Positions 43,356-52,216 of a stretch of 64,000 nt of DNA are shown piece by piece. The DNA comes from JAMLHN01 sp035708745 (lineage in GTDB: Bacteria > Chloroflexota > Chloroflexia > Thermomicrobiales > UBA6265). Under the pieces are notes generated by a model. It made no database searches and was not told where the DNA came from. It worked only from the letters and a program-made list of their open reading frames with translations. The DNA lies in the NCBI GenBank assembly GCA_035708745.1, contig DASTFJ010000103.1, positions 1 through 64,000 of the forward strand, read 5' to 3'. A program made the translations under genes and the position numbers. Position 1 is the first letter of the stretch. The number at the start of each line of letters is the position of its first letter.

Positions 43356-45154
43356 GCGTGGGTCCTCCCATTGCCCGAGCCATTGGTCGCGCCGTTGGGC
43401 GATGGCGTGCGCCCATTGCTCGCCTCGCGCGCCAGCTCGTCCTCGGAGAGCTGCGACGCGGCGATCTCCTGATAGACCGAGCAGGTTTCGAGCAATTCAT
43501 CGTGCGTGCCGTGGCAAACGATGCGCCCGGCATCGAGCACGATGATCTGCTCCGCGTGGCGGATCGTGTTGACCCGCTGGGCGACGATCAGGACGGTGCT
43601 GTTCTGGGTCTCTTTGGCGAGCGCTGCCCGCAAATCGGCGTCGGTTCGGAAATCGAGCGCGGAAAAGCTGTCGTCGAAGATGTAGATCTCGGGTTCGCGC
43701 ACGATGGCGCGGGCGATCGAGAGCCGCTGGCGCTGCCCGCCGGAGACATTCGAGCCACCCTGCGAGATCGGATGCTCGAACCCGTCGTCGAATCGGTCGA
43801 TGAACTCGTTGGCTTGCGCGGTCGTCGCAGCCTGGACGACCTCGCGGGACGAGGCGTTTTCCTTGCCAAAGCGGATGTTGCTATCGATCGTGCCGGAGAA
43901 GAGTACGGCCTTCTGGGGGACGTATCCGATGCGGCTGCGCAGATCGGCGATCTCTTGCTCCCGCACATCGATGCCATCCACGAGGACAGCCCCTTCGGTC
44001 GGATCGTAGAAGCGTTCGATCAGACCGAGCAAGGTCGATTTACCGCTGCCGGTTGGTCCAACGATGGCCGTCGTTTGTCCGGAGTGCGCGGTGAAGGAGA
44101 TGTCTACGAGCGCGGGCGTATCGGCCATGGGATAGGTGAAGGAAACATTCCTGAATTCGACGGCGCCGCCACGATGCGGCGCTTCGATCGGTCGAATGGG
44201 GTCTTCGATGCCTGGCTCGGTATCGAGCACCTCGACGACGCGACGCGCCGAGACCGCGGCGCGGGGAACCAGCACCGCAATCATCGAGAGCATCAGGAAG
44301 GCGAAGATCACCTGCATGGCGTATTGCATGAAAGCGAGCATGTCGCCGATCAGCAGCTCGTCTTGGTCGATCTTGTGGGAACCGACCCAGATGACGGCGA
44401 TCGAGGTGAAGTTCAGCAGCAGAATCATGACCGGTTGCATGACGCCCATAATCCGGTTGACCACGACATTGACGTCCATCAAGTCGCGATTGGTGCGCTC
44501 GAACCGGTCCCGCTCCCAGGATTCGCGATTGAACGACCGGATGACGCGCATACCCGTCAACCGCTCGCGGGTGACGAGGTTGAGCCGGTCTACCAGCTGC
44601 TGCAAGCGGGTGAAGCGCGGCATTGCCAGCGTCAGCAGGACGACGATCACGACCAGGAGCACACCGACCGCCACCGCCATGATCCAGGTCATCGACGGAG
44701 CGAGATCGTAGGCCTTGATAACCGCGCCGATTCCCATCAATGGCGCCATGATCGCCAGCCGCAGCAGCATGTAGAGCGCCATCTGAATCTGCTGCATATC
44801 GTTGGTGCAGCGGGTGATCAGGGAGGCAGTGGAAAACCGGCTGAACTCGAGCGGAGAGAACGACTCGGCTTTTTCGAAGGTGTCACTGCGCAAATCGCGG
44901 GTGAAACCGGTCGCGACGCGTGAGGCGAGAAACGATGCGCCGATCGTGCACAACCCACCCAGCAAGGCCACGATCAACATGCGCACACCCGTCGAGAGGA
45001 CGACGCCGTTGTCGTTGCCAATGATGCCGTCGTTGACGATTTTCGCCATATAGTCGGGCAAGGAGAGATTCGCCAGCGTCTGGCCCACCAGGAAGGCCAG
45101 CATCACCACCAGCGGCAGCAGAAAGGGTTTCAAATAGCGAGCGAGACGCCACAT
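43352..45154 (-). CDS. ABC exporter half-transporter with degenerate ATP site
   Basis: A 600-residue partner of the next gene (4-bp overlap, ATGA). Six membrane helices are followed by an ABC domain with VGPTGSGKST, signature VSGGQRQRLSIARA, and a Walker B IYIFDDSFSALD in which Asp replaces the catalytic Glu. The loss of one catalytic Glu is the known asymmetry of heterodimeric exporters such as TM287/288 and BmrCD. The C-terminal tail is Asn/Gly-rich (GRTPSPNGATNGSGNGRTHA). Confidence 0.93.
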   Translation of the reverse strand: MWRLARYLKPFLLPLVVMLAFLVGQTLANLSLPDYMAKIVNDGIIGNDNGVVLSTGVRMLIVALLGGLCTIGASFLASRVATGFTRDLRSDTFEKAESFSPLEFSRFSTASLITRCTNDMQQIQMALYMLLRLAIMAPLMGIGAVIKAYDLAPSMTWIMAVAVGVLLVVIVVLLTLAMPRFTRLQQLVDRLNLVTRERLTGMRVIRSFNRESWERDRFERTNRDLMDVNVVVNRIMGVMQPVMILLLNFTSIAVIWVGSHKIDQDELLIGDMLAFMQYAMQVIFAFLMLSMIAVLVPRAAVSARRVVEVLDTEPGIEDPIRPIEAPHRGGAVEFRNVSFTYPMADTPALVDISFTAHSGQTTAIVGPTGSGKSTLLGLIERFYDPTEGAVLVDGIDVREQEIADLRSRIGYVPQKAVLFSGTIDSNIRFGKENASSREVVQAATTAQANEFIDRFDDGFEHPISQGGSNVSGGQRQRLSIARAIVREPEIYIFDDSFSALDFRTDADLRAALAKETQNSTVLIVAQRVNTIRHAEQIIVLDAGRIVCHGTHDELLETCSVYQEIAASQLSEDELAREASNGRTPSPNGATNGSGNGRTHA

Positions 45155-45445
45155 TCAGCTGGTTACCAAGACTCGTGCGCAAAGCGGCAATGAGACCCTG
45201 ACACCGCGCCGGGCCGTAGCGCCAGGGACGCCGCGAGTGGCAGAGAATAGATCATCGACTCTGCTGGACGGCCATTGTTATCGGACTTCACGATCAATAG
45301 GTACCCTCGTTTCGCGTGGTGTCGGTTTGGAATGCTCAGGTTTCGGCCCTCCCTTGTCTCCGGCGGCCCTCGGTGGTACCGTCGCAATGCCCCGAAATGT
45401 CCGTGGGCCGGGCGGGGCCCAACTGCAACGTATAGAGGTCGATTC
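45155..45445. other. Divergent intergenic region
   Basis: A 291-bp gap between the ABC exporter (minus) and the LCP gene (plus). It should hold promoters for both. I see only a weak TTGTTA/TAGGTA pair on the plus strand near 45273-45301 and no repeats. Confidence 0.35.
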
Positions 45446-46363
45446 ATGGCGTTCCCAATCAAACGGCGCACCATTGTGCGCGGCGTCGCGGCAGTGCCGT
45501 TCGCATTGCTCTCAGCGCGCTATCAGATCAAGCGCGCGCTGGCGGCGGACGATGTCACCCCCGCCGATATCACGCAGCTCACTGTGTTGGCGGCCGGGCT
45601 CGATTCGCGGGAAGCCGATCAACCGGAAAATGCCGATGTTTTCATCATCGCCCGGGTCGATGTGCCCAATGCTACGATCCGCGCGGTCAGCGTTCCCCGC
45701 GATCTCTATGTCGACATCCCCGGCTTTGGCTATGACAAGATCACACGCTCGTATGACTTCGGCTCGAAAGCGCACAACAGCGAATTCAAATACGGCGCGC
45801 AGACGATGATCGATACCGTGGCCGAGAATTTCGGCATCACCGCCGACGCGGTGGTGGCGACGACGTTTAGCGGTTTCGAGGAGATCATCGACGCGGTCGG
45901 CGGGATCGATGTCGAAAACCCCTACGATCTCTACGATGGTGAATTCCCGACGACCGACTATGGCATCAAAGAGATCTTTTTCCCCGCGGGTACCATCCAT
46001 CTCGGTGGAGAAGACGCACTCGACTATGTGCGAACTCGCCATCAGGACGCCGACACCGGGCGAGTTATGCGGCAACACCTGGTCTTGCTGGCGATGCTGC
46101 AAACGGTAACGTCTGATGAGCTGCGGGATCAGCTGCCCGACCTCGTGGAGCAGCATCGCAAGACGGTGCGCAACAATCTGGGTCAATCGCGCCGGCTGGC
46201 GCTCGCCCTGGCAGCGCCCTCGTTCAAGGCCGAGGCGATCAGCTTCACCGATCTCGACGATTTCGTCTGGGGTGACACCACCAGTGAAGGCATGTGGATC
46301 TACTCCGGGGACTGGAATGCGATTCCCGGCTACGTACAGGGATTTTTGAATGGCGCCAACTGA
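45446..46363 (+). CDS. LytR-CpsA-Psr (LCP) family protein
   Basis: LCP proteins attach polymers to the cell wall or envelope. The 305 residues have an N-terminal RRTIVRGVAAVPFALLSARY, a twin-arginine followed by a weak hydrophobic stretch. The LCP core includes ADVFIIARVDVPNATIRAVSVPRDLYVDIPGFG, AVGGIDVENPYDLYDGEF, and ALDYVRTRHQDADTGRVMRQHLVLLAML (the conserved Arg-rich helix). AGAGGT precedes the ATG. It overlaps tyrS by 14 bp, an unusual coupling. The attached polymer is unknown. Confidence 0.88.
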   Translation: MAFPIKRRTIVRGVAAVPFALLSARYQIKRALAADDVTPADITQLTVLAAGLDSREADQPENADVFIIARVDVPNATIRAVSVPRDLYVDIPGFGYDKITRSYDFGSKAHNSEFKYGAQTMIDTVAENFGITADAVVATTFSGFEEIIDAVGGIDVENPYDLYDGEFPTTDYGIKEIFFPAGTIHLGGEDALDYVRTRHQDADTGRVMRQHLVLLAMLQTVTSDELRDQLPDLVEQHRKTVRNNLGQSRRLALALAAPSFKAEAISFTDLDDFVWGDTTSEGMWIYSGDWNAIPGYVQGFLNGAN

Positions 46364-47675
46364 CGCTTCCGCCATCGCTCGCTCGCGCGATGCCGCCATC
46401 CAGGCGCGGCTGGCCGGAGAGAATCCGGTCGACTACCTGAAGCGACGCGGCTACGTGCAGGACATCTCCAACGAGTCCGAGCTGCGCGCGCTCTTCGAGC
46501 GGGAAACCGTCACCGGATACGTCGGGTTCGATCCGACGGCGGCCTCGTTACATGTCGGTCATCTGCTCGGCATCATGGCGCTGGCCGTGCTGCAGCGATT
46601 CGGACACCGTCCCATCGCCCTGGGGGGAGGCGGGACTGCGCTGGTGGGCGACCCGTCGGGCAAAACGTCGACCCGCGTCATGCTGACCGAGGAATCGATC
46701 CGCTCGAACCTCAAATCCATTCTGCCCCAGTTCGACCGATTCCTGGATTTTCGCGGAGACCGTTTCGGAGACAACCCGGCGGCGCTTCTCATGAACAATG
46801 CGGACTGGTTGCTCGAGCTCGAGTACATTCCGTTCCTGCGCGATATCGGCCGTCACTTCTCGGTCAACGAGATGCTCGCTGCCGAGACCTATAAGACGCG
46901 GCTCGATTCGGGCGCCGGCCTGAATTTCGTCGAATTCAACTATCGCATCGTCCAGGCGTATGACTTCCTGCATCTCAACCAGGCTACGGGTTGCCGCTTG
47001 CAGCTTGGGGGTTCCGACCAGTGGGGCAACATCGTTGCCGGCGTCGATCTGATTCGGCGCGTCGAGTCTGTCGATGCCTTCGCGCTCGTCTGGCCCTTGC
47101 TCACCACGGCAGGTGGCCAGAAGATGGGCAAGAGCGAAGGCAACTCGGTTTGGCTCGACGGCAAACTTACATCGCCGTATGACTTCTACCAGTATTGGGT
47201 GAATGTCGACGATGCCGATGTCGAGCGCTTGCTGAAGCTCTACACATTTGTGCCGGATGGCGAGATCGCGCGGATCACGTCCGGTTCCGGTGAGGAACTG
47301 CGCGCCGCCAAGCAAGTGCTGGCCCGCGAGGTGACGGCCCTGACCCACGGTGACGCAGCTGCCGACGAGGCCGCGAGTGCCGCGGCGGCACTTTTTTCGG
47401 GTGAAACCACGGTCGAGCAGCGCCTGAGCGATCCGAACATTCCCTCGGTCGAGCTTCCGGCCGAGCCGGTCTCGGTGGCCGAGCTCTTCGTCCGCGCCGG
47501 GATGACCGGTTCGCGCGGTGAAGCGCGCCGCCTGGCGCAACAAGGTGGATTGTCGATCGACGGGGTCCGCGTGGATGACGTCGATCAGGTTGCTCCCGCC
47601 GATCGTCCCGCCCTGCTACTCCAAGTCGGAAAGAAACGCTTCAAGCGCGTCGATTTCGCGGGCGCTGAATCCTGA
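46350..47675 (+). CDS. tyrS: Tyrosyl-tRNA synthetase
   Basis: It charges tRNA-Tyr. The 441 residues show GYVGFDPTAASLHVGHLLG (HIGH-like motif HVGH), LGGGGTALVGDPSGK, the tyrosine pocket QAYDFLHLN and LGGSDQWGNI, and KMGKSEG (KMSKS-like). An S4 RNA-binding domain ends the protein (SRGEARRLAQQGGLSIDGVRV). The start lies inside the LCP gene. No T-box precedes it. Confidence 0.96.
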   Translation: MAPTDASAIARSRDAAIQARLAGENPVDYLKRRGYVQDISNESELRALFERETVTGYVGFDPTAASLHVGHLLGIMALAVLQRFGHRPIALGGGGTALVGDPSGKTSTRVMLTEESIRSNLKSILPQFDRFLDFRGDRFGDNPAALLMNNADWLLELEYIPFLRDIGRHFSVNEMLAAETYKTRLDSGAGLNFVEFNYRIVQAYDFLHLNQATGCRLQLGGSDQWGNIVAGVDLIRRVESVDAFALVWPLLTTAGGQKMGKSEGNSVWLDGKLTSPYDFYQYWVNVDDADVERLLKLYTFVPDGEIARITSGSGEELRAAKQVLAREVTALTHGDAAADEAASAAAALFSGETTVEQRLSDPNIPSVELPAEPVSVAELFVRAGMTGSRGEARRLAQQGGLSIDGVRVDDVDQVAPADRPALLLQVGKKRFKRVDFAGAES

Positions 47676-47691
47676 GTCGGAAACGGGTGTA

Positions 47692-47716
47692 GGTCATGCA
47701 CTTCGTGGCATGACCG
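47692..47716. terminator. Hairpin between the convergent tyrS and MFS genes
   Basis: GGTCATGC and GCATGACC pair across an 8-base loop in the 71-bp gap. There is no T-run, so its role as a terminator is uncertain. Confidence 0.45.
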
Positions 47717-47746
47717 GTGAGTGCCTCGGTGCCGACCAGGAGGACG

Positions 47747-49471
47747 CTATGCAGGCGCTGGGCCGTTTTCGGGTGGGCGGCTGATCAGGAACGCCGCGGT
47801 CATACCACCCAGAATCAGAACCGCGATGATGACGGCCACGCGCTCGACCCCCAGTTGATCGGCGGCGATCCCGGCCAGCATGGTCGGCACCAGCGCGCCG
47901 AGGTTCTGCACCAGTGATTGGGTCGCGATCACCTGACCGCGGTATTGCAATGGGGTGCGTTGCAAGGTGATCGTGCGTGAGGCCACTCCCACGATCGACG
48001 AGGCGAACCCGGCCGGGATCGAAAAGAGCATCACGAGCAATGCCAGTGGCGCCAGCCGCAGCGTATGGGCGATTCGGTCGATCGGCAGATTGAAGGTATC
48101 GACCAACAGCCAGTGAATGTCCCCCAGGAACCCAAAGGCCGCGATGCAGAGCGCGAACAGCGCCAGACCGTAAACCGCGACCCAACGTAACCCGAAATAT
48201 TTTCCGAGATAGGGAGCGGCCCGCAATCCGATCAGAACCCCGATCGCCGCGGGGGCGAACACGAACACCGTGTTTTCCGAGGCCGTGTTCAGAATACGCT
48301 TGAGATAGATCGGCGCGACCACCACGAGCGCGCTCAGTCCGATGCCGACCATCACATCGGCGGCGGTCACCCGAAAGAGAATCCGGTCGCCGATCGTGAC
48401 CCGCAATCCGCGCAGCAGCGCCGCGCCGATCCCATCCGGATGGCGGCTCATTTGTGAAAGATTTCCCCGCAGCTCGCCAATGTGAATCTGGAGGACGAGC
48501 GCGGCGGCCGTGAGAAAAAGGGCGGCGCAGACCGCAAAGAGATAGCGCGGATCGCTCGTTTTCAGGATCAACGGCGCAATGGCGATCACCCCGACCGCCT
48601 GCGCGATCACCAGCGCGAGATTGGAAAGCGCCTGCCCGTTGACCAATCGGTTCTGGGGCACGATCGACGCCAGGGTCGAGCTTTCGGCCGGGGCATAGAA
48701 CTGATGGATTAGCCAGATCGCCAGCGTGGTCGCGAAGATTCCGGCGAGTGACGGCGGACGCACGACCAGCGCCAATACGAAGAGAAAGCGCAACAGGTTC
48801 ATCGTCACGAGCAGAGGTCGCCGCGGCAGCGCATCGACGGCAACCCCGGCAGGCAACCCGAAGACGATCGCGGGGATCACCGCGCAGACGACGAAGATCG
48901 AGTTGTAGACCGAGGAGTCGGTGGTATCGACCACCAGCACCAACAGGCCGTACATCAATGCGCCCTGCGCGACCTGCACGAGAAAGCGTGAGAGCCAGAA
49001 TGCCAGAAAGGTTGGATCGGCGAAGAGTGAGGATGACTCCGGTAATGGTTCCACCAGCGTCGAGTCCGCCGCCACGGCTGCGGCCATCGTGAGCGGCGAA
49101 TCGACCCGATCGAGCTCGCTCGGCGCCGGAGGTTTCGGGGGCGCGATCGTGCGCGCCATGTAGATCGCCGGTTCGCCCGGCTTGGTCTCCACCGGTCCGG
49201 CCAGGGTTTGCAGCGGTTCGGCGGGTTTCTTGCGGGTACTGGCGCGCTTGGGCTTGGATGCTTGCGCTGGATCCGGGGAGGTGGCGCGGGATGTCCCGGT
49301 TTTCGATGCGCTCGTGGTTCCCTTCGCGGCGGTGGGCTGGGCCTTGGCGCGTGTGCGCTTCGGTTTTGGATCGGTTGGCTGGCCGGATTCGGCGCCGGCA
49401 CTCGGTTTTGGCTGCCGTTTGCGCGGCGGCTTGGGGGGATTTTCCGGATTGGGTGTTCGATCCGGAGGCAT
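47747..49471 (-). CDS. MFS permease with a long basic N-terminal extension
   Basis: A 574-residue transporter. The first 140 residues are disordered and rich in Lys, Pro, Ala and Thr (PKRTRAKAQPTAAKGTTSASK). They are followed by about twelve membrane helices starting at FLAFWLSRFLVQVAQGALMYG. GLPAGVAVDALPRRPLLV is the MFS loop 2-3 signature region. The family resembles the MFS_3/enterobactin-exporter-like group. Substrate unknown. The ATG lies 5 bases beyond the end of the upstream membrane gene, suggesting coupling. Confidence 0.85.
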   Translation of the reverse strand: MPPDRTPNPENPPKPPRKRQPKPSAGAESGQPTDPKPKRTRAKAQPTAAKGTTSASKTGTSRATSPDPAQASKPKRASTRKKPAEPLQTLAGPVETKPGEPAIYMARTIAPPKPPAPSELDRVDSPLTMAAAVAADSTLVEPLPESSSLFADPTFLAFWLSRFLVQVAQGALMYGLLVLVVDTTDSSVYNSIFVVCAVIPAIVFGLPAGVAVDALPRRPLLVTMNLLRFLFVLALVVRPPSLAGIFATTLAIWLIHQFYAPAESSTLASIVPQNRLVNGQALSNLALVIAQAVGVIAIAPLILKTSDPRYLFAVCAALFLTAAALVLQIHIGELRGNLSQMSRHPDGIGAALLRGLRVTIGDRILFRVTAADVMVGIGLSALVVVAPIYLKRILNTASENTVFVFAPAAIGVLIGLRAAPYLGKYFGLRWVAVYGLALFALCIAAFGFLGDIHWLLVDTFNLPIDRIAHTLRLAPLALLVMLFSIPAGFASSIVGVASRTITLQRTPLQYRGQVIATQSLVQNLGALVPTMLAGIAADQLGVERVAVIIAVLILGGMTAAFLISRPPENGPAPA

Positions 49472-49475
49472 GGGA

Positions 49476-50009
49476 TCAGCTCGTGCGCATCGATGCGGCC
49501 AGGGTCTGCACCGGAGCATAGATGATCGGCAGTGCGTCCTCGAATTCGTCCCAAGGCGGCACGATGTCCAGCAGACTGAGAATCAGCAGCACGATCGCCG
49601 CGATCAAGACCACCAATACGGCCAGGGGAGCCGATGGGCCGATCGAGGAGAGATAACGGCGGATGCCAAGCGATTCGATGCTGGTGAGCAGAAAGATCAC
49701 CCAGGCGACCCCCAGCAGAATACTGCCGAGCACCAACCCATCGCCGTGTGTCTCGTCCTGCCAGAGCAGGATGCCGAGATTGGTGATGAGCAGCAATCCG
49801 CCGGCGATGATCAGCAGCGCCACGATCCCCCAGATCGATTGCGCGGTGCGCTCGTGCGGCAACAGCTGGCTGGGCCGGTGCTGGTGCGGCCAGGCGCCGT
49901 CGACCGCGGCCTGCACCGCATCGAGGGTCAGCACCATGGCGATGCAGACCCCGATCAGCACCCAGAGCAGGTGATTGTCGGTATTCAGACTATCCGGAAG
50001 GTCAGGCAT
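49476..50009 (-). CDS. Membrane protein of unknown function, partner of the MFS gene
   Basis: A 177-residue protein with four predicted helices: LLWVLIGVCIAMVLTLDAV, IWGIVALLIIAGGLLLI, GLVLGSILLGVAWVIFLL and LAVLVVLIAAIVLLILSLL. No family is recognised. The gene ends a few bases before the MFS start, so the two are probably cotranscribed. Confidence 0.7.
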   Translation of the reverse strand: MPDLPDSLNTDNHLLWVLIGVCIAMVLTLDAVQAAVDGAWPHQHRPSQLLPHERTAQSIWGIVALLIIAGGLLLITNLGILLWQDETHGDGLVLGSILLGVAWVIFLLTSIESLGIRRYLSSIGPSAPLAVLVVLIAAIVLLILSLLDIVPPWDEFEDALPIIYAPVQTLAASMRTS

Positions 50010-50088
50010 TCAGCGCCAGGCGCGGTGCGCCGGTTGGAACGAAGCGGGTCGCCGCTGCGACCGGGCAGAGCGTAGCACAGCGACCTCG

Positions 50089-50183
50089 AGAGGAGTTGGG
50101 AATGAGGAGTTTGGAGTGAGGATGTGGTCGTTTCATGGTGTGTCGCGGCGTCCCAATGCCCAACTCTTCATTCCCAACTCCTC
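50089..50183. repeat. Heptamer-repeat inverted element D
   Basis: Left arm in heptamers from 50092: GAGTTGG, GAATGAG, GAGTTTG, GAGTGAG, GATGTGG. The right arm (50151-50183) reads CCCAACT, CTTCATT, CCCAACT, CCTCC. The two arms are close reverse complements around a 24-base loop. It fills the gap before the M19 dipeptidase. Confidence 0.75.
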
Positions 50184-51236
50184 CTACACCCACGTCGCGT
50201 CGAAGACGCGCAGCCAATTCTCGTAGCCGATCTTGCGGAGAGATTCGTCGTCGAATCCGCGGGCGCGCAGCTCGTCCATGAGTTTCGGTAGTCCCGTCGC
50301 GTCTTTCAGATCGCCCGGCATGGCGGCGCCGTCGAAATCGGAGCCGAGCGCCACACCGTCGATGCCGTTGCGATCGGCGATATAGTCGAGATGATCGGCG
50401 ATGAGCGAGAGAGGGGTATCGGCGGGGCTGGAAAACCCGTCTTTGCGCAGGAAACCGCAGTGGTAGTTGATGCCCACCAATCCCTGCGAATCGCGCACCG
50501 CGTCGAGCTGTTTGTCGGTCAGATTGCGCGCAGCCGGCGCAAGCGCATTGGCATTCGAATGGCTGGCGACGATCGGCTTCGTCGTTGTATTGGCAACATC
50601 CCAGAATCCGGCTTCGTTGAGATGGGAGACATCGAGCAAGATGCCCATTTCATTGCAGGCGCGCACCAGCGCCTTGCCCAGATCGGTCAGCCCGGGACCG
50701 ATGTCCGGCGAACCGGTTCGCTTGATCGGCACCCCGGAACCGAAATTGTTCGGGCGCGACCAAACGATACCAAGGGAGCGCAAACCCGCCATGTAAAGCC
50801 ATTCGAGCGAATCGAGATCGTCATCGATGGCATCGGCGCCCTCCATGTGAATCTCGATCGAGAAGATGTCCGACCCCATGTTGTAACGGATGTCGCCGGT
50901 GCTGCGGACGATCGCCACCTCACCATCGGAATCGCCGGCGATCTGGTACAGACCGAGCAGCTGCTCCATGGCATGGTTGTAGGCATACGACAGCTCGAGG
51001 GGCGGCGAAGGATGCTTTTTCTTTTCCGAGGGGTCGAAACCGACTTTTTCCATTTCGGCCACATCCTCATCCGGATCGGGAACGAAGATGGCGAAACAGC
51101 CGCCGATCAACCCACCTTCGTGCGCCCGCGGAAGGTCGACATGTCCGCGCGCGCCGCGGCGGAAAAAGGAACGCTTCCCCTCGCCGATTTGCTGAATCGT
51201 GTCATTGTGACCGTCGAAAACCGGAATCAGAGACAC
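50184..51236 (-). CDS. Membrane dipeptidase-like zinc peptidase (family M19)
   Basis: A 350-residue TIM-barrel metallopeptidase related to renal dipeptidase. The zinc motif DGHNDT (near residues 7-12), LGIVWSRPNNFGSG, LLDVSHLNEAGFWDV, VASHSNANALAP and GVALGSDFDGA are all present. It hydrolyses dipeptides, perhaps with D-residues. No signal peptide is seen, so it should be cytoplasmic. The GTG at 51236 has GGGGAG seven bases upstream. Confidence 0.92.
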   Translation of the reverse strand: MSLIPVFDGHNDTIQQIGEGKRSFFRRGARGHVDLPRAHEGGLIGGCFAIFVPDPDEDVAEMEKVGFDPSEKKKHPSPPLELSYAYNHAMEQLLGLYQIAGDSDGEVAIVRSTGDIRYNMGSDIFSIEIHMEGADAIDDDLDSLEWLYMAGLRSLGIVWSRPNNFGSGVPIKRTGSPDIGPGLTDLGKALVRACNEMGILLDVSHLNEAGFWDVANTTTKPIVASHSNANALAPAARNLTDKQLDAVRDSQGLVGINYHCGFLRKDGFSSPADTPLSLIADHLDYIADRNGIDGVALGSDFDGAAMPGDLKDATGLPKLMDELRARGFDDESLRKIGYENWLRVFDATWV

Positions 51237-51384
51237 GCGCTTCTCCCCAGATGACAGACGTCTACCATTCGTCCGATCGTTTCTCAGGCCGTTATCATGC
51301 ACGAAATCGCGCCGCCGGTGGCGACCGAATCGACGCATTCGATGATCGCCTTCGACCACGCCCCAAAGAAGGAGAGGAAATCCA

Positions 51385-52161
51385 GTGACTGACAACTGCA
51401 GCCTCGAAGGCAAGACGATCCTGCTCATGGGAGTGGCGAATCCCTGGAGTATCGCCTACGCCATCGGCCAGGCGATGCTCGACGCTGGGGCCACGCTGGC
51501 CCTCAGCTATCTCGACGAGCGCATGAAAAAGGACTGCGAGAAGCTGATCAAGGATTCACCCGCCAGTAAGCTCTTTCCCTGCAATGTCGAAAACGACGAG
51601 GAGATCGATACGCTGGCGAAGGGGCTGGAGGCCGAGTACGGCACGATCGATGGCTATGTTCACAGCGTCGCCTTCGCACCGGCCGCGGAGCTGACCAATC
51701 CCTTCCGGCAAACTACCCGTGCCGGATTCAACACCGCCATGTCGGTCAGTGTCTATTCGCTGATCGCGGTCTCCGCGCGGCTGGTGCCGCTCATGCCAAA
51801 TGGCGGCAGCATCACGACGTTGACGTATTTGGGAGCCGACCGCGCGTTTCCGCAATACAACGTGATGGGCGTCGCCAAGGCCGGGCTCGAATCGGCGGTG
51901 CGCTATTTGGCCTACGATCTCGGGCAGGAAAAGATTCGGGTCAATGCGATTTCGGCCGGACCGGTCAAAACCGCATCCGCTCGCGGGATCCCCGGTTTTT
52001 CGTCGATGGTCGAGATGTTCGGCGAGCGGGCTCCCCTGAAAGACACCTTCAATGCGAAGGATGTCGCTCAGCTGGCCGTTTTCCTCGCCAGTGATGGCGC
52101 CAAGGCGATTACCGCGGAAACGATCTTCGTCGACAACGGCTACCACGCGATGGGCATGTAA
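51385..52161 (+). CDS. fabI: Enoyl-[acyl-carrier-protein] reductase (NADH)
   Basis: It performs the last reduction of each fatty-acid elongation cycle. The 258-residue short-chain dehydrogenase carries the FabI start LEGKTILLMGVANPWSIAYAIGQAM (NAD-binding). It has the Tyr-x6-Lys active site in YNVMGVAKAGLESAVRYLA (near 156-163) and the tail TAETIFVDNGYHAMGM typical of FabI. The GTG at 51385 is preceded by GGAGAGGA. Single gene. Confidence 0.95.
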   Translation: MTDNCSLEGKTILLMGVANPWSIAYAIGQAMLDAGATLALSYLDERMKKDCEKLIKDSPASKLFPCNVENDEEIDTLAKGLEAEYGTIDGYVHSVAFAPAAELTNPFRQTTRAGFNTAMSVSVYSLIAVSARLVPLMPNGGSITTLTYLGADRAFPQYNVMGVAKAGLESAVRYLAYDLGQEKIRVNAISAGPVKTASARGIPGFSSMVEMFGERAPLKDTFNAKDVAQLAVFLASDGAKAITAETIFVDNGYHAMGM

Positions 52162-52190
52162 CGCTCCGCTCCATCTTCCCAAACGTGCCA

Positions 52191-52216
52191 ACGGCGGCTG
52201 GCCATTCAGCCGCCGT
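52191..52216. terminator. Hairpin between convergent fabI and the FAD oxidoreductase
   Basis: Stem ACGGCGGCTG with CAGCCGCCGT around GCCATT. It overlaps the last codons of the minus-strand gene and has no T-run. Confidence 0.55.
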
